A stretch of DNA of 18,396 nucleotides from an uncultured Bacteroidota bacterium (GTDB taxonomy: Bacteria; Bacteroidota; Bacteroidia; Chitinophagales; Chitinophagaceae). Made by a program: the position numbers and the translations under genes. The notes under the pieces were generated by a model. The model saw only the letters and a list, made by a program, of their open reading frames with translations, searched no databases and was not told where the DNA came from. Where the stretch lies: the NCBI GenBank assembly GCA_946479615.1, contig CAMLGR010000095.1:1-18396 (forward strand), read 5' to 3'. Shown here in pieces: positions 7,652-14,903 of the stretch; the stretch's first letter is position 1, and every line of letters begins with the position of its first letter.

Positions 7652-7669
7652 ATGAATAATCTTATTCAT
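7652..7669 (-). promoter_or_regulatory. Palindrome upstream of pfkA
   Basis: ATGAATAA-TC-TTATTCAT is a perfect 8-bp inverted repeat with a 2-base centre. It ends 26 bases before the pfkA ATG. Its symmetry and position fit a dimeric-regulator operator or a 5' UTR hairpin. I know of no matching regulator consensus. It has no heptamer tandem structure, so I treat it separately from the intergenic hairpins. Confidence 0.45.
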
Positions 7670-7795
7670 GGAGGCAGCAATAGCAATAATTTTTCTCGTC
7701 AGCGGCTCAAAAATAAGGTTTTGTTTGGATTGTATGACGGTTATATGGCAGATTAGGCTGGCGCGAATAGGTGTTAGTCCGGGAGGGAGGGAAAC

Positions 7796-7874
7796 GGTGA
7801 ATAGTGAATGGTGAATTATGAGTTATGAATGATGAATTCCGGGATTTGATTCAATTCATAACCCATAATTCATA
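7796..7874. repeat. Heptameric inverted repeat D in the pfkA / peptidase divergent gap
   Basis: Six tandem heptamers fill 7796-7837: ggtgaat, agtgaat, ggtgaat, tatgagt, tatgaat, gatgaat. The opposite arm 7854-7874 has only three: attcata, acccata, attcata. Positions 7813-7830 pair with 7854-7871 with one mismatch, and an inner tgaat (7833-7837) pairs with attca (7849-7853). The element ends 42 bases before the peptidase ATG, in a region with no converging gene, so a terminator role is unlikely. The rest of this 289-base gap holds the pfkA palindrome and a G-rich stretch at 7780-7791, and nothing else I recognise. Confidence 0.82.
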
Positions 7875-7915
7875 AGTACCCTTTTCCATATCTTTAAGCA
7901 GTCAAACTCCATTTT

Positions 7916-10111
7916 ATGAGAAAATTATTTGCTATACTATTTATGTCCGCACCCATCCTTTCTGCCGCTCAATTAAAATATCCTGCTACCGCCAAGGAAA
8001 CCGTTGTTGATGATTATCACGGTACCAAAGTAGAGGACCCTTACCGCTGGCTCGAAGACGATCACAGCGATGCTACCAAACAATGGGTCAAGCAGGAAAA
8101 CAGTGTCACCTTCGGTTACCTGGCCACGATCCCTTTCCGCGATGCAGTGCGCAAACGACTGGAAGCATTATGGGATTATCCCAAATATTCATCCCCGTTT
8201 AAAAAGGGCGATTATTACTATTTCTTTAAGAATGATGGCTTGCAGAACCAGGCGATCCTTTACCGCCAGCAGGGAATGAATGGCGAACCCGAAGAGTTTT
8301 TAAACCCTAATAAGCTGAATAAAGATGGCATCGCTGCACTCGGCGGATTCAATTTCAGCAAAAACAATAAATACCTGGCTTATTCGGTGTCCCTGGCCGG
8401 CAGTGACTGGCAGGAAGTATTTGTGATGGATGTAGCTACCAAACAACTGATAAAGGATAAGATCGAATGGACCAAGTTCAGCGGTTATAGCTGGAACAAT
8501 GATGAAGGATTTTATTACAGCGGTTATGATAAACCGGATGAAACATCCAAACTGGTAAAGCAAAACCAGTTTCATAAAGTATATTATCACAAGCTCGGTA
8601 CCGAACAAAAAGACGATCAACTGGTGTATGAAGATAAAAGCCACCCGCTTCGTTATCATGGAGCCGGTCTTACGGAAGACCAGCGTTTCCTGATCCTGAA
8701 TATATCGGAAGGTACCAGCGGGGCAGAGATCTGGTATCGTGATATGAAAAACCCGGCTCAGAAAGATTGGTCATTGCTGATCCCCGGGTTTAAAAGCGAA
8801 CCCGATGTGATCGATAATGATGGAGATAAAATACTGATCCGCACCAATGATGAGGCGCCTAATTATAAAGTCGTATTGGTAGATCCTAAAAACCCGGGTA
8901 AAGACAACTGGAAAACGATCATCCCCGAAAAAGAAGAAGCGCTGCAATCTGTTTCTACCGGCGGCGGCTTTTTATTCGTCCAATACCTGAAAGATGCTTC
9001 GACCAAAGTCTATCAATATACCTATGATGGCAAACTGGTAAGAGAGATCAACCTGCCGGGTATTGGTACTGCCAGCGGTTTTGGCGGTGAAAAAACAGAC
9101 AAGGAATTTTTCTATACATATACATCGTTCAGTACACCACCTACTATTTATAAATATACTATCGCTGATGGTCAATCAAGTTTGTTCCGCAAAACAGAGG
9201 TCAAGCTGAATACCGATGATTTTGTGACCGAACAGGTTTTCTTTACCAGCAAAGATGGTACGCAGGTGCCAATTTTTCTTACCTATAAAAAAGGGATTCA
9301 AAGAAACGGTAACAACCCTGTGCTTATTTATGGTTATGGTGGATTTAATATCCCGGTTACGCCTGGTTTCAGTATCAGCAATGCCTTCTTTATTGAGCAG
9401 GGAGGTATTTATGCAGTGGTGAATCTGCGGGGCGGAAGTGAATATGGAGAAAAATGGCATCATGCCGGTATGCTGGAAAAAAAGCAAAATGTATTTGATG
9501 ATTTCATAGGGGCGGCTGAATTTTTAATTGCTAAAAAATTCACCAATCCGAACAAGATCGCTATCCGCGGCGGAAGCAATGGCGGGTTATTGGTTGGAGC
9601 GGCTATGACACAGCGCCCCGATCTTTTCAAAGTAGCATTACCAGCCGTAGGTGTAATGGATATGCTGCGTTTTCATAAGTTCACGGTAGGTTGGGGATGG
9701 ACTGTTGAGTATGGCAGTTCTGATTCTGCGAGCCAGTTTCCTTATCTCTACAAGTATTCACCTTATCATAATCTTCGTCCTGGTGTAAAATATCCTGCTA
9801 CGATGGTAACGACTGCGGATCATGATGACCGCGTAGTACCAGCACACTCATTCAAATTTGCAGCCCGTTTGCAGGAATACAATACAGGAACTAATCCTGT
9901 CCTGATCCGTATCGATACCGATGCAGGGCATGGTGCAGGAAAGCCAACCAGCAAATCCATCGATGAAGCCGCCGATATCTGGAGCTTTGTGATGCAAAAC
10001 CTGGGAATGAGTTTTGATCCCGCAGCGGGCAAAACACCAGCGCCGATGCTGAATGGCAGCAAAACAAGAACAGGTGGCGAAAAAGAAAAACCAAAACAAA
10101 AAGGATTCTGA
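7916..10111 (+). CDS. Prolyl oligopeptidase family serine peptidase (S9A)
   Basis: This 731-residue enzyme cleaves short peptides after proline. It opens with a Sec signal, MRKLFAILFMSAPILSAAQ, with likely cleavage after SAA, so it is exported to the periplasm. Mature sequence begins with the family's N-terminal region (VVDDYHGTKVEDPYRWLED). A beta-propeller follows to about residue 440, then an alpha/beta-hydrolase domain. Catalytic residues are visible: Ser554 in GGSNGG, Asp637 in DHDDRVVP and His672 in DAGHGAG. Length fits the S9A family (about 700). The C-terminal tail is Lys/Pro-rich. Its stop codon overlaps the next start (TGATG), implying translational coupling to the RmlD-like gene. 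The role is probably peptide scavenging. Confidence 0.96.
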   Translation: MRKLFAILFMSAPILSAAQLKYPATAKETVVDDYHGTKVEDPYRWLEDDHSDATKQWVKQENSVTFGYLATIPFRDAVRKRLEALWDYPKYSSPFKKGDYYYFFKNDGLQNQAILYRQQGMNGEPEEFLNPNKLNKDGIAALGGFNFSKNNKYLAYSVSLAGSDWQEVFVMDVATKQLIKDKIEWTKFSGYSWNNDEGFYYSGYDKPDETSKLVKQNQFHKVYYHKLGTEQKDDQLVYEDKSHPLRYHGAGLTEDQRFLILNISEGTSGAEIWYRDMKNPAQKDWSLLIPGFKSEPDVIDNDGDKILIRTNDEAPNYKVVLVDPKNPGKDNWKTIIPEKEEALQSVSTGGGFLFVQYLKDASTKVYQYTYDGKLVREINLPGIGTASGFGGEKTDKEFFYTYTSFSTPPTIYKYTIADGQSSLFRKTEVKLNTDDFVTEQVFFTSKDGTQVPIFLTYKKGIQRNGNNPVLIYGYGGFNIPVTPGFSISNAFFIEQGGIYAVVNLRGGSEYGEKWHHAGMLEKKQNVFDDFIGAAEFLIAKKFTNPNKIAIRGGSNGGLLVGAAMTQRPDLFKVALPAVGVMDMLRFHKFTVGWGWTVEYGSSDSASQFPYLYKYSPYHNLRPGVKYPATMVTTADHDDRVVPAHSFKFAARLQEYNTGTNPVLIRIDTDAGHGAGKPTSKSIDEAADIWSFVMQNLGMSFDPAAGKTPAPMLNGSKTRTGGEKEKPKQKGF

Positions 10112-11001
10112 TGAAGATACTGGTAACCGGTGCCAATGGTTTTTTGGGCTATTACCTGGTTGAACGATTATTACAAAAAGAATATACCGTTATCGCTACG
10201 GGAAAGGGAGACTGTCGTCTCCCTTTCCTTTCTCATCCGCGGTTCATCTATGCCGCAATGGATTTCACCGATCCTTATTCGGTACATGATGTATTCGAAA
10301 AATTTCAACCTGCTGTAGTTGTACATGCGGGAGCGATGAGCAAGCCTGATGAATGCGAAACGCAGCAATGGCAAACCTACCTGGTAAATGTAGAAGGCAC
10401 TGTAACTCTTCTTGTCAATGCAGAAGAATACAAGAGTTTCTTCATTTATATTTCCACTGATTTTGTTTTTGACGGAGAAAAAGGAATGTATACGGAGGAG
10501 GAAGAACCTGCACCGGTCAATTATTATGGACAGACAAAATACGAAGCCGAAGCAGCCGTAAAAGAATATGAATATGGCTGGTCGGTTGTAAGAACGGTGC
10601 TTGTCTATGGTAAACCGGCTACCGGTAAAAATAATATCCTGATGGTGGTAAAGGAAAAGCTGGAAAGAGGAGAGGAGTATAAAGTAGTGGATGACCAGGT
10701 AAGAACGCCTACTTATATTGAAGATCTTGCTGCAGGTATTGTGGCAATGATTGAAAAAGAGGCAACAGGCATTTATCATTTGTCAGGAAAAGATATTCTC
10801 ACGCCTTACCAGATGGCTGTCAAAGCCGCGGAATACCTGAAGCTGGATGCATCACTGATAAAAAAAGTAACGGCTGCCGATTTTTCCCAACCGGCCAAAC
10901 GTCCGGCAAAAACGGGGCTTGTCATCGATAAAGCAAGAAGAGAACTGGGATATGATCCTGTCTCTTTCGAAGAGGGGCTGCAAAAAACGTTCTCTATGTG
11001 A
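10111..11001 (+). CDS. RmlD-like SDR-family NAD(P)-dependent reductase
   Basis: This 296-residue extended short-chain dehydrogenase resembles dTDP-4-dehydrorhamnose reductase. It opens with MKILVTGANGFLGYYLVE, the TGxxGxxG dinucleotide-binding loop. VVHAGAMSKPDECE and YISTDFVFDGEKG follow, then the catalytic YYGQTKYEAE (YxxxK). TPTYIEDLAAGI and GIYHLSG lie in the substrate-binding half. These are typical of RmlD-type sugar-nucleotide reductases, but no other dTDP-rhamnose genes are nearby, so the substrate is open. The start overlaps the peptidase stop by one base. A 12-bp hairpin lies inside the gene near codons 31-40. The last codons and stop lie inside inverted repeat E. Confidence 0.88.
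   Translation: MKILVTGANGFLGYYLVERLLQKEYTVIATGKGDCRLPFLSHPRFIYAAMDFTDPYSVHDVFEKFQPAVVVHAGAMSKPDECETQQWQTYLVNVEGTVTLLVNAEEYKSFFIYISTDFVFDGEKGMYTEEEEPAPVNYYGQTKYEAEAAVKEYEYGWSVVRTVLVYGKPATGKNNILMVVKEKLERGEEYKVVDDQVRTPTYIEDLAAGIVAMIEKEATGIYHLSGKDILTPYQMAVKAAEYLKLDASLIKKVTAADFSQPAKRPAKTGLVIDKARRELGYDPVSFEEGLQKTFSM
10201..10228. repeat. Perfect 12-bp hairpin inside the RmlD-like gene
   Basis: ggaaagggagac at 10201-10212 and its exact inverted copy at 10217-10228 flank the 4-base loop tgtc, followed by a pyrimidine-rich stretch. The hairpin lies about 90 bases into the gene and encodes part of TGKGDCRLPFLS. A stable stem this close to a translational start could slow ribosomes or cause early termination. 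It may instead be chance sequence under protein constraint. Confidence 0.6.
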
Positions 11002-11095
11002 AACCTATGTCCCTATGTGCCTATGTGGTGAAAAGCTAGTATAAAACTGTCTCAAATCAGCTTTCTTACCACATAGGGACATAGGTTTCACATAG
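10994..11095. repeat. Inverted repeat E containing both convergent stop codons
   Basis: Outer arms 10994-11019 and 11070-11095 are perfect 26-bp inverted copies built on the octamer cctatgtg/cctatgtc. The left side carries one extra unit (11020-11027). An inner, less exact stem pairs 11027-11037 with 11059-11070 around a loop of about 21 bases. The stop TGA of the RmlD-like gene (10999-11001) and the stop TGA of the CtlX-like gene (complement of 11088-11090) sit at mirror positions within the arms. The element may act as a bidirectional terminator. Confidence 0.9.
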
Positions 11096-12008
11096 GGGAT
11101 AAGACAGGCAGATGCACTTCGGCCATCATGCAGCGGGCGCTGCCGCCGCCATTTGTTTCGATGGTGTTCAATGGAGAGTGTATGACCCGGTTAAAACCAC
11201 TCAGCAGTTCTACCTGTAGTGCTGACAATGATTCAAACGCCTGCGAAGACATCACCAGTAATTTTTCACCGGTATTATTTTGTACCTGCAGCATATTGCC
11301 GGCAAACCGGTTCATCTGTTGCAATGTAATAGGAATAATTGTTTTGCCAGTCTGTTTGATGACTGCTTCCGTATGCTCTCTTTGCTGACTGTCTTTTATC
11401 GAATCCAGGCAGATCACCACATAGCGGTCTCCTACGCACATCATCACATTGGTATGATAAATGGCCTGGCCCTTTTCATCTGTTGCATCGAACACGACGG
11501 AAGTATAGCTCATTTGTTGACAGAAATCGGCTAATACATTTGCATCTGTTCTTGGTGAAAGACAGGCGTAAGCAATACGGTTTTCGCGATCCAGTACCAT
11601 GCTGCCGGTCCCTTCCAGGAAGCGGTCCTGTTTTTCATAGTTGCTCAGGTCAATTGTTTTGCGGATATCGAAATGTGCAGCAATCGCATCGAGTACGTGT
11701 TGCTTTCTTTCTGCCCGGCGGTTGGGTGCATACATCGGGTAAAGCAAGAGGCTTCCATCATCATGAAAAGAAACCCAGTTATTGGGAAATATGGAATCGG
11801 GGGTATGCGGTTCACGTGTGTCCTGCAATACAGTTATATCCACACCATTTTTTTTCAGCAGGGCTACAAACGCATCAAATTCAGCAGCGGCTTTTTGCTG
11901 TACTTTATCATCATCATTTTTTACCTGGAAAGCGTTATTACCTGCTGTCTCGGCATTGTATTCAAATCCTGCCGGCCTGATCATGAGTATGTGTGAAGTA
12001 GTTTGCAT
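11088..12008 (-). CDS. CtlX-like citrulline hydrolase / arginine deiminase-related protein
   Basis: This 306-residue cytoplasmic enzyme of the pentein (amidinotransferase) fold belongs to the family called citrulline utilization hydrolase, CtlX. I start it at the ATG at 12008 (MQTTSHILMIRPAGFEY), because the longer frame would need a TTG at 12020. Pentein landmarks are MIRPAGF at the start, DSIFPNNWVSFHDDGSLLLYP, EGTGSMVLDR, CLSPRTD, YHTNVMMCVG (His) and NGGGSARCMMAEV with the catalytic Cys at residue 293. Relatives act on citrulline or related ureido/guanidino compounds. It follows the arginine deiminase gene on the same strand, which suggests sequential arginine degradation. Its stop lies in inverted repeat E. 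Confidence 0.88.
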   Translation of the reverse strand: MQTTSHILMIRPAGFEYNAETAGNNAFQVKNDDDKVQQKAAAEFDAFVALLKKNGVDITVLQDTREPHTPDSIFPNNWVSFHDDGSLLLYPMYAPNRRAERKQHVLDAIAAHFDIRKTIDLSNYEKQDRFLEGTGSMVLDRENRIAYACLSPRTDANVLADFCQQMSYTSVVFDATDEKGQAIYHTNVMMCVGDRYVVICLDSIKDSQQREHTEAVIKQTGKTIIPITLQQMNRFAGNMLQVQNNTGEKLLVMSSQAFESLSALQVELLSGFNRVIHSPLNTIETNGGGSARCMMAEVHLPVLSPM

Positions 12009-12019
12009 GAAGTGTTTCA

Positions 12020-12063
12020 AATCCTAATCCTAATTATAATTCATAATTCATAATTATGAATTC
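12020..12063. repeat. Tandem hexamer/heptamer array F with central palindrome
   Basis: The gap between ctlX and the arginine deiminase gene carries aatcct, aatcct, aattat, aattcat, aattcat, aattatg, aattc in tandem. It includes an 18-base perfect palindrome, AATTCATAATTATGAATT (12045-12062). Unlike elements A to E it has no separate loop. It lies just upstream of the CtlX-like gene start. Confidence 0.75.
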
Positions 12064-12095
12064 TATCGTGTTGTTAAGATGCCTATTCACCTCTC

Positions 12096-13541
12096 TCACA
12101 GTTCATCCCTCAGCAAGGGCATGCTCATACAATGAAATCCACCGCGGGCTCTTGATAATTCGGCAGAAGGCATCGTAATGAGTGTGTTTTCCAGGTCCTT
12201 TACTTTTATGGCGCCTGATTCCAGTTGTGGTACCAGCTCATGTGCATGAATAACGGTAAAGCCTGCTTCTTTGAATGCCTCGAGTGTTTTATCATTGCGG
12301 TCGTATCCCAGTACAACACCTTCTTTCAGCGCCAGCAGGTTGCAGGAATCCGTCCATTGTTCACGGGCATCGAAAGGAAATTCATTGTTGCCAGAATAAA
12401 TGAATTGAACTTTATCCGTACACTTCAGATCATTCTCGCAAATATCTGTGAGCAGGTCCTCGAGGTTATCAAAGCTCTCCGGTTCCGAAGGATTTTTTTT
12501 CCGGAACTGGGTGATTTTTATTTTATCTTCTTTTTTATTGCCTTCCAGCGCCCGCTGGATGGGATCGGCGCCTTCCATTTTAATGGACTTGCGTGAAAAA
12601 GCTCCGAGCAATATCCACATATTCTTTTTTACCTGGGTAAAAATGGTATCGATATGCATATAATCCCTTTTCTTCGGGATCTTGATCACCGTAATTTTTT
12701 TCACGATACTTTTTTCAAAGAGCAGGGTAATGCACTGGTGCGCCGCTTCCATCGTTGTACGTTCGCTGATACCGATGAGCAGATGATCCTTGCTGACGAC
12801 CATGATATCACCACCTTCGAGCGTTACTTTTTTATCATCCCCGTCTTTGGGCAGCAGGAAATGATGCGAGGTGTCATTGAGCTCGATGATATTTTCGCGA
12901 TACGCGGCAAATAAAGGGTGATTATAAAAAATATATTTTACGAGTAATGCTTCTCTTGTCCGCGCTTTTTTGGCGGGTTTATTCAGAAGAATATAATCAT
13001 TGATAACGATGCCGATATCGCGGGTAAAGATCAGATTGGGGATCGGCGGAAACAACATCTCTTTATCATTCAATGTTCCGCTGATAAATATCTTGGCCAA
13101 CTGGCTGCCTTCCAGGCCGGCCAATTCATCCTGTAATTCATATGAACAGTTTTCAATGGCGCAGACAGAAGCAACCAGTTTTAATCTGATCTCGTGATCT
13201 TCCAGTATTTCCGCCAATAACCATTGAAGCTCCACTACTTTGTCTGACCGGAAGAATTTTTTGTTATCAGGTTTGTAAAAATCAAATTCATTATCACTGT
13301 TATCGATCTCGGAAAGACGGCCTTTTATTTTATCGGGATCGAGAAAATATAGTAACAGTTTGGTGTAGTAATCATATTCTTTCCGGCGTATGGTGTCGAG
13401 ATGTACGATATCTTCAAACAACCAGTCCTGCGCTTTCGAAGGCACTACTTTGCCCAGGCCGCTATCGGGACTATGTACGAGCAACCGGCGTAATGTTCCG
13501 ATCTCAGAACCAACATTGATCTTATTATTTGTCTTTGACAT
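12096..13541 (-). CDS. Arginine deiminase family protein
   Basis: This 481-residue cytoplasmic pentein-fold enzyme probably hydrolyses arginine to citrulline and ammonia. I chose the ATG at 13541 (MSKTNNKINVGSEIGTLRRLLVH), since the N-terminal IGTLRRLLVHSPD motif is the true family start. The frame extends 49 codons upstream without homology. Landmarks are LIFTRDIGIVINDYI, TLEGGDIMVVSKDHLLIGISERT, YMHIDTIFTQV (His), WTDSCNLLALKEGVVLGYDRND and the end SRARGGFHCMSMPLLRDEL with nucleophile Cys471. It is longer than classic ArcA (about 410), mainly through an insertion around residues 85-150. No arcB or arcC is present; the neighbour is a CtlX-like hydrolase. Arginine deiminase is the best call, but a related guanidino substrate cannot be excluded. 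Confidence 0.87.
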   Translation of the reverse strand: MSKTNNKINVGSEIGTLRRLLVHSPDSGLGKVVPSKAQDWLFEDIVHLDTIRRKEYDYYTKLLLYFLDPDKIKGRLSEIDNSDNEFDFYKPDNKKFFRSDKVVELQWLLAEILEDHEIRLKLVASVCAIENCSYELQDELAGLEGSQLAKIFISGTLNDKEMLFPPIPNLIFTRDIGIVINDYILLNKPAKKARTREALLVKYIFYNHPLFAAYRENIIELNDTSHHFLLPKDGDDKKVTLEGGDIMVVSKDHLLIGISERTTMEAAHQCITLLFEKSIVKKITVIKIPKKRDYMHIDTIFTQVKKNMWILLGAFSRKSIKMEGADPIQRALEGNKKEDKIKITQFRKKNPSEPESFDNLEDLLTDICENDLKCTDKVQFIYSGNNEFPFDAREQWTDSCNLLALKEGVVLGYDRNDKTLEAFKEAGFTVIHAHELVPQLESGAIKVKDLENTLITMPSAELSRARGGFHCMSMPLLRDEL

Positions 13542-13746
13542 AAAATATGTTTGGGGTAAGTAAAATCGATATTTCCCGGACCTGGCGGGAGTTGTATCAA
13601 CTACTTTAATCAGGAATGTAGAAATTAGCCGGCAGCAGATCGGCCGGTTGATTCGACATGATATAGGTGAGAGTGTGACGCATAGCAATCAAAAAACAAA
13701 GGTAAGACAAGAAAATCAAAGGGGAGGGAGGATAAATCCGATAATA

Positions 13747-13792
13747 AAAAGTCAAAAAAACATCCCTTTTACGGGATGTCTTTTTGACTTTT
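13747..13792 (-). terminator. Rho-independent terminator-like hairpin after the universal stress gene
   Basis: Arms 13747-13766 and 13773-13792 pair at 19 of 20 positions around the loop ttttac. The stem has a catccc/gggatg core and A/T-rich outer pairs. It lies about 30 bases beyond the stop of the minus-strand universal stress gene, reading into U-rich sequence on that strand. The flanking bases to 13808 also repeat every seven bases (acttttg, aactttt, acttttt), echoing the intergenic heptamer pattern. The 281-base gap 13542-13822 is otherwise featureless to me. Confidence 0.72.
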
Positions 13793-13822
13793 GAACTTTT
13801 ACTTTTTGGTCCTGTATTTATC

Positions 13823-14608
13823 TTACTGGTGCGCTGCCAGTAGCGGAACTGTTGTATTGAATGCAAGTTTCTTGGTATGGCTGCTGCTGAACAGGTTATC
13901 GATAAATGAATGATTTTTCGGAATGATGATCACCAGGTCGATTGCATAGTCTCTTGAAAATTTATCGATCGCATCATAAAAATCATTCATGCCGATGAAA
14001 TAAAATTCGGGTTTGTATTCGGCAAACATTTTCAACAGCTTTCCTCTCTCGGCAATGTATTGCTCGGTCAATGTTACATAATGACTGCTATCGACATTGA
14101 CGATATGTAAGTTGGCTTTAAATAATTCCAGTACATTTTTGATCGCCAGTTCCGGTGTGGTTTCTTCCACATCCTTGAAATCAGAAGCGAGAGCAATATT
14201 TTTAATACTGTTGAAATGTGCGCTGCCCGGGATGATGAGTACAGGGCAGATATTCTGTTCTGCCATTTTCAGGCTGTTGCTGCTGAAAAGGTATTGTTTC
14301 CATTCTTCTTTGTTGGTAATGCCCATGATGATCAGCTCGCCATTTTTCTGGTGGGCCAGGCGGCTCAGGCTATCTGACAGGTCGTCGCCGATCTCGCTGA
14401 TACATTCGATATTGGCAACTCCTTTTTGTTCCATTTCCTTTTTCAGGTTATCCAGGTATTGGGCTATAGTGCCGGCTTCCTCTTCTTTTTCGTACAGGTT
14501 ATACAATATCACGCGGGTGTCGGTCCGGCCGCTCAGCATACCAGCAGCATAGCGAGCGGCGTTTAAAGATGCTTCGGAGAAATCAACGGCGATAATTACG
14601 TCTTTCAT
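13823..14608 (-). CDS. Two-domain universal stress protein
   Basis: This 261-residue cytoplasmic protein has two tandem UspA-like domains, at roughly residues 1-140 and 146-261. I chose the ATG at 14608 (MKDVIIAVDFSEASLNAARYA). The frame extends 40 codons upstream, but that stretch is not Usp-like. Domain 1 begins VIIAVDFSEAS and ends with GELIIMGITNKEEW and CPVLIIPG. Domain 2 begins NIALASDFKDVEE and ends VIIIPKNHSFIDNLFSSSHTKKL, then VPLLAAH. The Gly-rich ATP loop (G-x2-G-x9-G-S/T) is not intact in either domain, so ATP binding is doubtful. It diverges from the large histidine kinase gene and is followed by a terminator-like hairpin. Confidence 0.9.
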   Translation of the reverse strand: MKDVIIAVDFSEASLNAARYAAGMLSGRTDTRVILYNLYEKEEEAGTIAQYLDNLKKEMEQKGVANIECISEIGDDLSDSLSRLAHQKNGELIIMGITNKEEWKQYLFSSNSLKMAEQNICPVLIIPGSAHFNSIKNIALASDFKDVEETTPELAIKNVLELFKANLHIVNVDSSHYVTLTEQYIAERGKLLKMFAEYKPEFYFIGMNDFYDAIDKFSRDYAIDLVIIIPKNHSFIDNLFSSSHTKKLAFNTTVPLLAAHQ

Positions 14609-14816
14609 AATAAGTGTATAGTTGTTGGCGGGGCAAAGAAACAAAAAAAACGGGAATCTCCATCCGAAGGGTTGGTAAGGGCCTAATTGTTTTGAACAGA
14701 AAGGATTATAAAGATTTGAGAAAGACATTTTCTACCATCTCCTCTCTCATTCCTGCCTTTTCTGTAAGTGTTTACACTTGCATGATAAACCCCGTTGAGT
14801 AAAGCTGCATGATCAT

Positions 14817-14851
14817 AAACTGCGAACTGTCAACTGCCCACTGCTATTGAC
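14817..14851. repeat. One-armed heptamer array H
   Basis: Consecutive heptamers aaactgc, gaactgt, caactgc, ccactgc, tattgac run across 14817-14851. Unlike elements A to E there is no full mirrored arm; only a single inverted unit, gcagttt, lies at 14912-14918. It may be half of a heptameric inverted repeat, before formation or after loss of the other arm. Confidence 0.6.
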
Positions 14852-14903
14852 TTGCATCTCAGGAGAAAAAGTAATTATTTGAGTATAATACTATAATTTC
14901 AAA

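Noticed and set aside
10171..10779. Minus-strand open frame of 202 codons inside the RmlD-like gene
   Set aside because: Antisense to a well-supported reductase; the translation is low-complexity Phe/Ile/Ser-rich with no recognisable domain.
13542..13688. N-terminal extension of the arginine deiminase frame
   Set aside because: The family's start motif begins at the ATG at 13541; the upstream 49 codons look non-coding and run into the intergenic region.
14609..14728. N-terminal extension of the universal stress protein
   Set aside because: The Usp fold begins directly at the ATG at 14608; the upstream 40 codons show no homology and have non-coding character.
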